A DNA stretch of 64,000 nt from Paraphysomonas bandaiensis (GCA_965644295.1 CBFFRP010000277.1:148316-212315); one strand, 5' to 3'; shown: positions 16,670-28,907, counted from the stretch's first letter. Numbers and translations are program-made. Notes: generated from the sequence alone by a model not told the origin.

Positions 16670-19027
16670 AATTTTGCCGCCAAATGAGACTGCACACCTA
16701 TACTGTGCTAATGGCGGCGCGTTAGGGTACTATGTATTTTATAATTATTTGGTTGCGATTTTGTGAAATGTAGGTAGTGTAAGTGATACGATAGTGTATT
16801 TTAGGTACGAAGTCATATATATATCTTTATATGTTACTCTTAGATTCATAAATGTGTAGTTGTTATTGATGTCGGTAAATTGGATTGATTCCTGAAAATA
16901 TTTAATTTCATACTTAAAGCGGCCATCGTCATGTATGTCTTTTTTCTATAGCTGATATTTATTTTTGTGTTTGCTCCTAATACAATGTGTTGAGTTCAGA
17001 TGTAGAATCTGCTATATATTACGCAATAGGAGAAAGGGTGAATATAGTTGGTATCTATTATTAGACCTAGTCAAATTGGTGTAAAAACCTAGGTAAGCGG
17101 TTGAAAAACCTAGTCATTTAGTAATTCATATTTTCAGTTTACAATGGCTAGGTGTTTATGGTATTCACTTAGTCAAAAATAATAAATTTCTTTCAAACAT
17201 GGTAGCATACTCTAGCCATCAATTATATATTTTCCAATATAGGTACTGTAATGTATTTATAGATATAGGATTGACTGACTAACATATGACAAACATATGT
17301 AACACGAATATGATGTTTTGAATATTTATAAGGAGGGAATATCGTCCCACACTCGAAACTTTGAAACGAGGGCAATAAGGCTGTTTCAAAGAACTCGAAT
17401 GATATGCGTACGATATGGCACATACAATACTGGTTAGCATGACGTGGCCCAAACCCTTAAAGTCTTGGTACGTGGGTTCCACTGCTGCTACTTACAGCAT
17501 CAGATTTGGCATTCGAACTCACCAGAAGTATTTTTGAAGTATAATTGCGAAGTCCAGGTTATGAAGATAGATCGCTTGCACTGAAATCAAAATGACCTGC
17601 ATCAGTATCAAAATAAAATATAACTTGGAGTATTTTATGCTCTTCTTTTGAAAGTTGAGTCATCATAGGCTTTCCTACAATTGTGTACTATAGTAATGAA
17701 ATCACTTTCGAATGACAGTCAACACCCTCTACAAAATGGACTTGCACCTTTTCGTGGCGTTCTGAGAGATAAGTACCGGAGATATTACTCCATATATACA
17801 GTCACGCATATTGTGTGGTAATAAGTGTTACTTGTGTAGACGTCTTTGGGCCTTGACGAATAAACAGGCATCCTGGGTATTGAGCTGCCTGCTGAAGTCA
17901 AGCATCCGGGCTGTTTACCTTCTTAAGGACTCAAAATACTGAGGTCAGGCATATCAACATTCTGCTTGCTCTCACTGCGTTTGCGTTGAGTGACGCACAA
18001 GCAGCTTTTGTGGCGTTAAAAAGTAGAATATCAGACTTAAGTATTGACTCTTAAAGGTCTATTACGTCGATGTGATGCCCAAACCTGCTGATAGAGGGAA
18101 TACTCTAATATGAGGGCAGATAACGTGGTTGCAGATTCAACTTAAATCAACATTTTCAAAATTTCAACAGGTTTCGACCGTTTTACCAGGTTTGGGCATC
18201 ACATCGACTTAATTGATAGTAATAAGACATTCACTACTGCTAACAGTCAACATCATAACTAAGATGAAAGATAGTTTCTGTTCGAACCGAATGTCGAAGT
18301 TGAATGTATATATTTTCCCGGTGCTAATGTTAGCGTTCTGGTAAACCCAATTCAGGTCAAAATAACTCTTTTTGACGAAAAATGGAAAATTCTCTATTGG
18401 GGAAATAATTATATTGTTTACAACAACGCAAGTTTAAGATTTATGTGTAGAGTGTTGAGTTTTGCTCTTTGCGAGCAACTAAAAGCTGTATTTCAAGGTA
18501 TTTAATTTATGACTTCTACTTAAAGAATACTGTAGTGGTTAAGAGTATTATGAGAACTAATATCATGATAGTAATCATAGTTGTGAAGCTGTAATATATT
18601 GACCATCATATAAGATCGTAATATATATCTAATATTGTATGAAAATGATTGGTAGTTGCGATAACATGAATTTGGCTTTCGACAATGAATGATTAGTGAT
18701 ATTGATCTTAATTTTAATAATTTATAATTCAAGCATTGAGTGTACATTACGTTATAAGATAATTAAGTGTACACCATCATTCAAACATGTCAATTTCTGA
18801 TATAGAGCAACGTTAACAGCTACAAATATTTTGTGGTGAGAATCAACTACTAATATGGGAAATACGATTTAAGTATACAACACTTCACTATGTCCGTCGT
18901 TATGTAATCTAATTCATCAAAACAATATATCACCGTATAATGTACTAAATATGACGGAATCACCACAAAAAGTGTTTCCTAATATAATCGATTTCATCAT
19001 TCTTTGTCGGAATAGCCCAGAAAAAGT
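16670..19027. other. Long gene-poor AT-rich region
   Basis: No coding sequence is supported. The region contains one copy of the dispersed repeat at 17691-18030 (listed separately) and otherwise AT-rich sequence with no long frame. A short phrase (TTTGGGCATCACATCGAC) near 18188-18205 is an inverted copy of GTCGATGTGATGCCCAAA near 18067-18084, giving a small palindromic pair. Confidence 0.5.
17691..18030 (+). repeat. Dispersed repeat family, copy A
   Basis: This segment matches the reverse complement of 36905-37460 and parts of 59935-60125, 60370-60520 and 62625-62890. Shared blocks include GATAAGTACCGGAGATAT, GTGTAGACGTCTTTGGGCC, GACGAATAAACAGGCA, GAAGTCAAGCATCCGGG and the end block GACGCACAAGCAGCTTYYGTRGCGTTAAA (given here as a consensus). 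No open reading frame spans it. It looks like a non-autonomous element or a remnant of a larger one. Confidence 0.75.
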
Positions 19028-22000
19028 CTAATCGACTTTCGTAACATTGGCATTATCAGAAGATTGGTTTGCATTCTTATTGGGAGCCTTTGAAACTGAA
19101 ATCATTTTCGCTATTGCGTCGGCAATTGATTCGAATGCCTCTTGCTCTTTCCCGGATACAAAGCCCCCTTGGTTTGTCATTATTGTTTGGTAGACATCCC
19201 TTACAGTCATGCTATCGTGCATGGGAGCTCCAATAGCTTGACGACTCATGTGCTCGCGAATTTTAGATTCAACAGAATCGACAGCTGCATTGGCAGGAGG
19301 CGATTCAGCTGGGCACCGATACCGCCCATAGACTACTTCTCCAGTAGTCTCATCCTTTTCAATCACTTCGCCGACCATCACAGGGTATATCTTTTCGATC
19401 AGTTTCAGATTCCTGAGTTCAAGGGCTAATCGATGCTCCAAGAACACATTATCAACCTTAGAATCCGGACGCAGATTGGCAAAATTTTGCCAGGCTATCT
19501 CTGGGTGATGAATAGCGTCCAGAGAAAGTATCGGTACAAAAGCCTTACTTTGAACGAGACCATCGCAGAAACCCTCCTCCCAAGGAACGCCTGGTTCTAG
19601 ACATACCCTGTCCCACCACACCTTTAAACCACGATCCAGCAGCATACTATATAACAACGCAACACGATCGGCATCACTACGGACGCGATACGACAAAAAC
19701 ACATCGTACTGTGCCTCTTCCCCAGGCATACGAGCTGTAGTTTTGTTGGAAAGAAAAGGATGGGCAAGGGCTCTCGCAGCGGTGGGTCTATCGCTTGGGT
19801 CACGAGTGAGAAGCTGGGAAATAAGGTTACGAGCATAGTTATCCTTCACTTTGGCCAGCTTCGTGTCTTTGAATTCTGGTGTCCACTCGTGCAGTAACTT
19901 CATATTCTCTTGGTCGATATTATCTTCATCAGAGGATATGAAGAGCGGCTCGGATGAACACAATTGAAACATCTGCAACATATGTTGTTACCAAACGAAA
20001 TTAACACATGTTATGGTACGAACCGTAACGCCAAAAGACCACATATCCATAGAAGGATGAGCCGGAACAAGCGAGTAAGGAAGCAGTTCCTGCCCAGCTG
20101 GATGAACACACTCCTCGTCATTCTCGTCTACATCAAAGCGTCGAACGCCGTAGTTCCCTAACTTCTCGTCAAAAAACAACAGCTCGGGGGCAACATATGC
20201 ACTGCTGAATTTGAGACCCGCGTAGTGACCTTTAGAGTAGGAAACAGATGCATCTAAATCAATAAGCTTGTATTTTCCATTCACCCGAACTATATTCAAC
20301 GGCTTGATATCGCCTGTACTTAAGGTGTTGGTAAAGTAGAAATACAAGGGGTGTACTCACCATGCACTAAACCATTGCTATGTAAGTGATCCAAAGCCTT
20401 TAGGATCTGAGAGCATGTGATCTTAATGATGTCCCACTCGCGTCCACTTATTCTTTCATGAGCCATCACCCGTTGAAGAGTTCGATCAGCAGCGGGCATT
20501 ACAAGACAATAGTTGTATCCACTATATCCTTTATTCGTACACTCTGACTTAAACTTCCTATCCTTGTCGCCATCATGAGTTCGCGTTATATCCATCACGT
20601 ACTCATTATCAAGCGAATTATTTACATGGAAGGCCCTCTCTCGCTCAAACTGATCACGACGCTTCATAAACTTCAGAGCAACATCTTGGTTTTCATCTTT
20701 TCTATCTACTGCAAGAGCAACAATACAGGTTGCAGATTGATGCTCCTTAGCTCCATAAGCCCGGATGTCATACCGTTCGTAGAAAAATAACCTTGATCGA
20801 ATCAGTTCCTGGCATTTCGGAGTAGCAATATCAACAGCCTTTCTACCATGTTGATCTCTGGCATCAGCCAGTCTGAGAGCTAGGCCACCGCATATATTTA
20901 ATACTCCCTCTACAACTTCTACATGTTTCTCATCGACACTAGTAAGAGTCCAGGTCCAGGCGAAGCCGTGCTCAGATGCTGGTACCATCATCTCAGTCAC
21001 TCGATCGATGGGGAGTGTATACGATAAAATCTCCGCAAGGATCTCAGTAGAGCGGTTCACGGAAATAGCGTACTGGTATACAGTCAGTTTCTTGCCGTTC
21101 CTGACGATATTCATACGAGCAGACTCAGGTGACTCTTGAAGGCATTCTTTAATTTTGGACAGCGGTGCATTTTCGTGTAGACGCAGATAAAGAGGGCATA
21201 AGGCGAATTGCAATGTATCTGTACATTTTGGTCCCCCAAGGCTCAAAACAGTTTGTTTTCCATCCTTGGATGACACGGCTGACAACTCCTTCACTTGATG
21301 AGATCTAACCCTTAGAATTTTGCTGATCACATTAACATGTTTATCATCTGGAGTGAATAGTCTGAGCCAAGCGTTACCGTGATTCAATATATGTGCCCCT
21401 GCTTCATCAAAAGGAAGACTATGAAGTACGACTTGAGTTTTCACAGCATCAGGAAAGTTACTTTTCTCGTCAAGGACTAGATCCACTGCTGTTTTTCCTT
21501 CGAAGTCAAAATCTCGTATAGTGGACGCATGCTGCGGTAGATGCGCGGAAATAGCTTCGAGAATATCTCCCTTCCTGTCCACAGCGGCGAGCTCACGGTG
21601 AATCGGTAGAGACACTCTTGCAGCAGCACCGGAAGCGGTGATAACATTCAGCTGGGGTGAGTATGTTGTGCAAACTCCAATGCATGAGGGGGAAAGAACA
21701 AACCATACACCATTTGGATTTTTTGGAAGTTTTCCTTTAACCGGTTTCGACATCACAACAGTATCAGGACGGAGAGATAAGTCATACGCTAGCAAAGCAG
21801 ACTCTCGTATGGGTACAATTGCACCACTTCCTACCGGTCGGTTAATGTTGGAATTAGACGTTGTCAACGATGAGTCAACTGGAACCACCTGAGAAGAATT
21901 TGACTTGGAATTTTTATTAGTCGCTGCAGGTTTCCATTCTGACGCTGGTGCTCTCATTCTAGCAACTACGATTTCAGACTTTCCTTTTTTTTTAACAACT

Positions 22001-24069
22001 TCTCGTAAAATTATCCATTCTGAACCCGAATACTCCATTCTGATTGTTACCTCAGTAATACCTTTCTTTGGGTTCGGGTGATGTACGTCTGCTGCCCGTA
22101 CTACACGGGAATAAACAGGTCGGTCATGCACTAACCTATGAGCTGGAGTAAACAGACCGTTAATTTCTGCCGCGTGGAGACCAGAAACATCGCGAATAAC
22201 GATCGGCATTGTCGACAAACGTCGGCTCTCTAAAATAGTTTCTGCAACTACTTGAGACGTCTTTTCGCTGCCTAACTCTAACGCGGTCTCTCCTTTCTTA
22301 TTACGTAGATTATATAAGGCGTTATGCTTCACAAGAAGGCTTGCAATGGTAATATTGTTTCGACGACAACATATGTGTAATGCAGTGTCCAGCTCTTCAT
22401 TCACCGCGTTTATAAGTTGTGCAGACTCTGATTTAATCAGTGTAGAAGCTACATCTTCGTATTCACGGTTACAAGCAATATGTAAGGCTGTATTATTCCT
22501 GTCGTCTGTGCATGTAAGCATTGCACCGTGCTCAATGAGTCCCTCCAGAATTCTAATTTTCTGTGGAACTGCAGCACCTAAAACGGAGTCTTCGTCGTAG
22601 TCGCAGCCTCTCTCCAAGAGTAGAACAGCTACGTCATCACTTCCTGCATCTGAAGCAATCATGAATGGGGTCTTGTTAGCTTTATTTCTTATATTAATAT
22701 TGCATCCGGCAGTGATAAGTAGAATAGAAACCAGGGAGTTGTTCGCTGATGCAGCCATGGATAGCGGGACGCATCCATTGGCGTCAATAACATTCAAATC
22801 CGCATGGGCATCAATGAGTGCAACAGTAACTGCTTGCTTCATAGACTTATAGCACTTGAGACAAACGTCATACTTGCACTCACTGCAATGTGCATAAGGC
22901 AAGTCTTCGTTTACTGTACTGATTCGCGTCATACACATCCGACATTGAACTCCCATATGTGCTTCCTCCTCTGCATTCGAGTTCAGATCAGCAGAGGTGT
23001 AGTGGGCTGGCTGTCCTCTATTCCATTGCATACGGTGGCGTCCAGGATAAGGGCATACCATATCAGTATTAGATTGCTCAGGCTGGTATTTCCCACGCTC
23101 ATCCACAACATCCTTAAGCATCAGCTCCACCGCCAGGTGTACGGCTGTCTGCCCCTTGTGAGTGCGTGCATTGATAGAGCACCCTCCACGTAGCAGCGCT
23201 ACAACAATATGAATGTCCATTTGAAGAACCCCGAGCATCAGAGCTGTATAACCATCTTTCTGCGTCTGTGCATCTACATTGCATTGGCTGTCTAATAGGG
23301 TTGACACCACATCAACATTTCCAGAAAGGGCACCCTCATGCAAAGCAGTGTACCCATCATCATTGGGCTGGTTGATCGCGGCACCTAAGCTAAGTAATTG
23401 CTCAACGATATCTGCCCGACCACCTCGTGCACTATAGTGAAGTATTGTGCTCCCCAAAACCTTGAAGCCGTTTATAAGACTACGTTTTTCCAGCAAATGT
23501 AGTAGCAGAGCCGAGGTGACTGTTTCTCTTGTCAGATCAGATCCCATATCACAAGCAAGAGTCGTACACGAGCCGGTTGGGAGATAGTTGGAGCCTGCTC
23601 GAATAAGTTTAACCGCTACATCTGCTTGGTCATGATGAGCTGCAAGCTGAAGAGCTGTTTTTCCCTCTTTTTCGTCGGTAACATCTTTCTTGAGGTCGGA
23701 ATTAGTGAGCAGGAGGTCTACCACTGCTCCTTGACCATGAATAGCAGCCATATGGAGAAGGGTATATCCCTGACACTTTAAATTCATGTGATGTGGGTAA
23801 GTCTGAATATATTTCTTCAGAGATGGAGTGTCCCCATGTTTGGCATACTCGAGAGCAGTGGGCTCCAAAGATGTTAACTATATATGTAATTTAGTTACAT
23901 ATAAAGACATAAGTTTCTTTACCTGTTTGGGCTTCTGAGGCTCTTTCTTACGAACTGCAGTGGTCTCATCAATCGTGTCTGCAACTGCATTAGCGACATG
24001 AGTGACGACATTCATGCCACCGCTGATGACTGATGTCCCCAAATTAAAGAGGGCCCCAAACATATTCAT
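19028..24069 (-). CDS. Ankyrin-repeat / zinc finger / protein kinase / TIR-domain protein
   Basis: Four exons on the minus strand (24069-23923, 23877-20361, 20313-20024, 19972-19028) give 1632 residues. Order: a short N-terminus (MNMFGALFNLGTSV) with amphipathic character; many ankyrin repeats (roughly residues 50-610, for example GYTALHEGALSGN); inside them a C1/ZZ-like zinc finger (CRMC...CSECKYDVCLKC, near residue 370); a middle region with further ankyrin-like units; a protein kinase domain from about residue 1070; and a TIR domain from about residue 1400. The kinase has the beta-3 lysine (DVALKFMKR), catalytic loop HGDIKPLN and APE, but DLD where DFG is expected and a weak glycine loop. 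The TIR starts YDVFLSYR and has WWDRVCLEPGVPWEEGFCDGL and a glutamate in FLEHRLALEL where catalytic TIRs carry theirs. Inferred role: a signalling protein coupling ligand or partner sensing to kinase and TIR output, possibly NAD+ cleavage. No signal peptide is evident. Confidence 0.9.
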
Positions 24070-24659
24070 CTTCCTTTAAGGTTACTCAGTCAAAGACTGT
24101 TGAACCTATACAGATGAGTTTCCTCGTAAGGATATTGTTATCTCTATGGAGATATATGAGTGGGGTTAGATTGCGGACAGGGATATGCTTATATACACTG
24201 TGTCTGTAATATCAACAGCCAGTGCTGTGACAGCAGAGTGCAGTTACAACCCAATGAGTGCGGAACAATCCCCAGTTACGGATCTTTCTCCCGGTAACGG
24301 ATCTATCTATCGGTCAGGTCGTGTCTGGAGGACACGAAATTTGCCATAAAATTTGTGCTGCAGAAGTTACTGTAGTGGTTATGTACGGCTCCATACGGTG
24401 AAGAGGTATAAAGCAACCAGATGCCGTACAAAGCAGGGTACAAGGCAGGGAGATATGTGCCCACCTCACCTGAACCTGGGAAGCTATTTTGTACATGTAA
24501 ATAGAATCAAGTTCTTCATAATGTCTACCCACCCCATTAGTGTAGGTGCATTTGATCAGTTTGTCTGCAATACATTATGTAGTTCTCAGCTTGAAGGGGT
24601 GGGTGATGGTCGCTCTTAAGCCGCAGTCCTTTAGATATCATCATCAGGTATTACTACTC
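24070..24659. promoter_or_regulatory. Divergent intergenic region, ANK-kinase-TIR gene / interrupted gene
   Basis: This 590-bp stretch lies between the start codon of the minus-strand TIR gene and the ATG of the retrotransposon-split gene. It must contain the original promoters of both. Short frames here (for example 24353-24619) have no recognisable product. No named motif was identified. Confidence 0.4.
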
Positions 24660-24664
24660 ATGAA

Positions 24665-24668
24665 TGAG
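24665..24668. repeat. Target-site duplication TGAG, left copy
   Basis: TGAG immediately precedes the 5' LTR and is repeated immediately after the 3' LTR at 30251-30254. A 4-bp duplication is within the range made by gypsy-type integrases. Confidence 0.75.
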
Positions 24669-24985
24669 TGTAGGACTATCCACTTACATATAGAATATAT
24701 ACGTGTACATGTCCTGTATTATATGATTAGTAGTACAGTACTGTATTGTATACGTGTACCATGTAGTTAGGAATACAAACTGTAGGGAATGTGATTGTTG
24801 GGATTAGCAATAGCCGTTGATATTGTAGACAGTATTATTAGCCGTTGATATTGTAGACAGTATTATTAGCCGTTGATATTGTAGACAGTATTATTCATGA
24901 TTCATTATACGATAATAATCATTATTTTGTACTTCTGTACTTGGGTATTGCTTTGCACACATACACATATGTATGCAAGCCCACA
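24669..24985 (+). mobile_element. Ty3/gypsy 5' LTR (317 bp)
   Basis: This LTR begins TGTAGG and ends CCCACA, and appears identical base for base to 29934-30250, which implies a recent insertion. It contains three tandem copies of a unit of about 28 bp built on GCCGTTGATATTGTAGACAG at about 24809-24895. It has an in-frame ATG near its 3' end that would be used for read-out into the flanking host frame from the downstream copy. Confidence 0.95.
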
Positions 24986-25034
24986 GTAATATTACTTAAT
25001 AAGTAGTACTCAATCTCTGTGATATAACAATATT

Positions 25035-28000
25035 ATGGGGGAAAGTAAGAGAAGCAAAATAAAAGCAGCTCCTCAAATAGAGGAATTGTTAGCTGCTTCG
25101 GGTTCTTCGTCTAAAAAGACGAAAAGAGAGAGAGAATCCTCTCGAAAACGAGCAAGAGATGCAACAACATCATCTCAAATGCAATCTTCTCCTCAAACTG
25201 AGACATCAGTAGAGGCTGAAGGAGAATTGAGTGGAGTATCATTTCGTGAGCTCTCTTCTTCTCAACCAAAGAGAAAGAAGCAAAGGAGTGGAGATCCGCA
25301 CCCCAACAGGAGTGAGCGCATTGACTTGAATGAAGTCATTGCGACGGAATCCACTCCACATGAAGTAATCAATACCGACTCTATTCCCTACTTAGGTAGT
25401 GTGCAAGATGAGGATATCATCGAATTTTGTGAAAATCTCTCGAAAAGAGATCCTAAAGGGACAAAATTCATAAGGTCAGAAATCATGGCACCAACAGTGC
25501 GTGATATGCTTCAGTTTCAGCGACAGCAGGATTTTGGAGATGAGTCTGACGAGGACTGGCTAGATCCAAACATTGTAACTACTGAGGAATTGATTCAGTG
25601 GTTAAAGCAAGCCTTTCTAGAGGAAGAGGAGCGATACTCTGATACATTGGAGCCTCTTCCTAGGTTCATAGATAATATCATTGGACCAAAGGTTAAGGTG
25701 GATATTCATGTTCCTAAAGTATTCTTAAAAGAATATGGACGTCTGAATGAGCTTTATAAGCTCATTCCGGAGGCAAGTCTCACAGAGGTAGCCTCGGATA
25801 CCATAGTCAAAACCCTCAAGAAAAACATTAAACTTGTGGGCGGACATTCCTTCAGAAAGGATGCCAAAGAGAAATTTATAGCGGATATAGGCCAAGGTCA
25901 ATCTGCACCAAAAGATTTCGGAGCATTCTGTAGAAAGGTGCGAGAGCTTAACAATGACTATAGTCAAGCTGTGAGAAAAGTAAAGAGGATGGAAACTAAA
26001 TTGGATTCCAAAGAAACATCTAAGTCTAACAAGACTAAGAATACAAAAACTTCATCCTCCAGCTCATCCTCAAGTACTAAAGCAACAACTGATACTAAGG
26101 AAGCATGTTGGATATGCGGTAATCTTCATAAAGGTGACTGCACCCGCAAAACCTGTGCATGGGCTAACCATGAAAAGAAGCCATGGAAAGATTCCACACA
26201 GGGCAAAAAATATGCGGTTATGGGTTGGAGTACCTGCCCTTATGTGGAGAATCCTGATGGTCCTCCAAGATCGAAAACAAGTAAGTTATCATGCCCTAAG
26301 TGTTTATATATAAATGCTATTGACATGAATAATGATATGCTCGATGTCTTTGTATATCCTAAAGCTGATGTCAATGTACAACAGGTAAAGGAAAATCTAA
26401 GAGCTAAAGCCTTATTGGACACGGGGGCTACTGGGAATAATTTCATTAACCAAGAACTTGCTGATATGTTAGTTGCTAGGTATAGAATTCCATTGCACGA
26501 GTGTAACATTAAAATTTGTAGTGCGCTTGATAATGCTTGTTGTAGTAGCAAGCAATATATGATAATAACTATAAGATTAACTGATGAGTATAACAATACT
26601 CTTGATATTGAGTTGCAATGTTTGATAATAGATAGCACCTTTGATATCATAATTGGTAGAGAAACTATCAAGAAATATAGATTAGTTGATCATTTTCCAT
26701 CTCACTTTATGGAAAGAGAGTTAGCAGGGAAAATGCTAGCTACGGCCGCGGGCCATGCTGAGAAGACTCAGCTTCTCTCGGAACATATTAGTGAGAGAGC
26801 CACATGTTATAATAACATGGAAACATTAAGGCGCCAAGCTAAGGAACACCTTAGTTATAATAATAATTTACTTACAAGTAATAGCTTGGTTAGTACTATG
26901 TATTCACCTCCAATATCATCCATGCGTATAAGTGCATATGAAAAGGAAGATATAGGCGAGATTAGAGATAACTATCTGGAGTCAATCCCAGAAGAAATAG
27001 TTACAAATACTCAGGAAAAAGTAGAAGGTACTACGTTACCAACTAAAATCTCTGGTCCCGAATCTTTACAAAGGAGGGTGAGAGAAATCCATGAAATCTA
27101 TAAGGATAGATTTAGAACCACAGTGTCGGATATGCCAATGGATGTTCCACCTTTTGAATTAGAGGTAGATAGGGATGCTTGGGAACAACCAAAACATTGT
27201 GGTCCGCCACGAAAGATGGATCGAGTACGACAGTATGCTTGTAAAAAGCAAATCGATACATTTGTGGAGCATGGAATAATACAACCAAGTACGGCTCCTT
27301 ATTATAGCCAGGTATTATTAGTTCCCAAACCAAATGATAAATGGCGATTCTGTGTAGACTATAAAGGTCTAAACAAGCACACACAGAGGGAACGTTGGCC
27401 AATACCTAACATCAAAGAAATGTTAGAACGTATTGGGTCTAAGAAACCCAAATACTTCATAATTCTGGATTTAGTATCTGGTTATTACCAGGCTAAAATT
27501 TCAGAGTACTCGAGAAAGTGGACGGCATTTATAACCTTCTGGGGAGTATTCGAATGGCTCCGACTACCCATGGGTTTGAGTGGTGCTCCATCATACTTTC
27601 AACGAGTATTAACAACAATTGTGCTTGCCGGGTTGATTATGTTCATATGTGAATTATATCTAGATGACCTGATTATATATGCTTCTACAGAAGATGAACT
27701 AATTGAAAATTACGTTAAAGTTCTAGAACGCTTCAGGAAATACAATGTTTACATTAATCCTGAGAAAGTGAAAATAGGAGAGTCCGAAGTACAATATGTA
27801 GGACATACTCTAAATGAGGAAGGGTTACACTTTACTAGAGAACGTCTGGATAGTGTATTAAATTTCCCAAAGCCTGAAACTATGAAGGGTCTAAAATCTT
27901 TCCTCGGATTGGCAAATTATTTTCGGGATCACGTGCACAACCACTCCTTAGTGGTGAGACCGTTAAATAAAATGCTTCTCAACTATCATAGACGTAAACG

Positions 28001-28907
28001 TCTACAATGGACAGAGGATGCCAATGAAGCATTTGAAAAGATCAAATTGATGATCCATGAATGTCCAACATTATTTTTCATTGATGACGAGTCACCAATA
28101 TATTTATTGACCGATGCATCTGATTATGGAATAGGAGCATACCTCTACCAAGTAGTAGATGGTGTAGAACGTCCAATAGGATTTCTCAGTAAAACATTCG
28201 ATGAAAGAATGATGAATTGGGATACACCTCAGAAAGAAGGATATGCTATATACTATGCCTTAGATAAATGGGACTACCTATTAAGGTATAGATACTTTAC
28301 GATCAAAACAGATCATAAAAATATTACTCAGTTGAGAACTGATTACGCTAAGGATAAGAAAGTTCAGCGATGGTTGAAATGTTTCCAAGCATATGATTAT
28401 GATCTATGTGATATTAAAGGATCTGATAATGTTGTTGCTGATGCATTTAGTAGACTATGTGCATTAGAATCTAAAATGGAAACAAAATGTGCTTCCCTAA
28501 TTCCCGATATTAAAGTTCCAAACAAGGAATGGGAAATTATTAAAAGATTTCATAACAATGTTACAGGTCATCATGGTATTGATCGTACAATACAAAAATT
28601 ACGAGACAATGGTCATAAATGGTCAAAGCAAGGGGCACATGTGACAAAATTTATTAAAACTTGTCCTTGTTGTCAAAAGATGAGTAGAATTAAACCAATA
28701 ATTAATGCTCATCCCTTTACTGTCTCAACATATGGCCCGATGCAAAGAATAGCAGTGGATTTTATTCAGAGTCTGCATCCAGATGAGGATGGATACACTA
28801 ATATATTAGTGATTATCGATTCTTTTTCTAGGTGGGTAGAATTAATCCCTACTAAGAATCTCACTGCCATGGCGGCGGCAAAGGGGATTGCTTCAACACC
28901 TGGGTAG
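25035..28907 (+). CDS. Gypsy gag-pol polyprotein, part 1 (gag to start of integrase)
   Basis: This 1290-residue frame has a Lys/Ser-rich gag N-terminus; a cysteine cluster (CWICGNLHKGDC, near residue 358) resembling a zinc knuckle with non-standard spacing; aspartic protease DTGATGNNF near residue 461; reverse transcriptase with LDLVSGYYQ, GLSGAPSYFQ and catalytic YLDDL near residue 874; RNase H with LLTDASDYGIGAY near residue 1024; and an integrase zinc-binding region (HHGID...CPCC, near 1180-1215) followed by the first catalytic Asp (AVDFIQ). The frame then runs into a TAG at 28905-28907 within the integrase core. The rest of integrase continues in the next frame from about 28888. A run of four G at 28883-28886 is the likely site: one fewer G would join the frames. 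Confidence 0.93.
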   Translation: MGESKRSKIKAAPQIEELLAASGSSSKKTKRERESSRKRARDATTSSQMQSSPQTETSVEAEGELSGVSFRELSSSQPKRKKQRSGDPHPNRSERIDLNEVIATESTPHEVINTDSIPYLGSVQDEDIIEFCENLSKRDPKGTKFIRSEIMAPTVRDMLQFQRQQDFGDESDEDWLDPNIVTTEELIQWLKQAFLEEEERYSDTLEPLPRFIDNIIGPKVKVDIHVPKVFLKEYGRLNELYKLIPEASLTEVASDTIVKTLKKNIKLVGGHSFRKDAKEKFIADIGQGQSAPKDFGAFCRKVRELNNDYSQAVRKVKRMETKLDSKETSKSNKTKNTKTSSSSSSSSTKATTDTKEACWICGNLHKGDCTRKTCAWANHEKKPWKDSTQGKKYAVMGWSTCPYVENPDGPPRSKTSKLSCPKCLYINAIDMNNDMLDVFVYPKADVNVQQVKENLRAKALLDTGATGNNFINQELADMLVARYRIPLHECNIKICSALDNACCSSKQYMIITIRLTDEYNNTLDIELQCLIIDSTFDIIIGRETIKKYRLVDHFPSHFMERELAGKMLATAAGHAEKTQLLSEHISERATCYNNMETLRRQAKEHLSYNNNLLTSNSLVSTMYSPPISSMRISAYEKEDIGEIRDNYLESIPEEIVTNTQEKVEGTTLPTKISGPESLQRRVREIHEIYKDRFRTTVSDMPMDVPPFELEVDRDAWEQPKHCGPPRKMDRVRQYACKKQIDTFVEHGIIQPSTAPYYSQVLLVPKPNDKWRFCVDYKGLNKHTQRERWPIPNIKEMLERIGSKKPKYFIILDLVSGYYQAKISEYSRKWTAFITFWGVFEWLRLPMGLSGAPSYFQRVLTTIVLAGLIMFICELYLDDLIIYASTEDELIENYVKVLERFRKYNVYINPEKVKIGESEVQYVGHTLNEEGLHFTRERLDSVLNFPKPETMKGLKSFLGLANYFRDHVHNHSLVVRPLNKMLLNYHRRKRLQWTEDANEAFEKIKLMIHECPTLFFIDDESPIYLLTDASDYGIGAYLYQVVDGVERPIGFLSKTFDERMMNWDTPQKEGYAIYYALDKWDYLLRYRYFTIKTDHKNITQLRTDYAKDKKVQRWLKCFQAYDYDLCDIKGSDNVVADAFSRLCALESKMETKCASLIPDIKVPNKEWEIIKRFHNNVTGHHGIDRTIQKLRDNGHKWSKQGAHVTKFIKTCPCCQKMSRIKPIINAHPFTVSTYGPMQRIAVDFIQSLHPDEDGYTNILVIIDSFSRWVELIPTKNLTAMAAAKGIASTPG

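Noticed and set aside
21638-23193. Plus-strand frames of up to 129 codons opposite the ankyrin-kinase-TIR exon
   Set aside because: They are antisense shadows of a long, clearly conserved exon.
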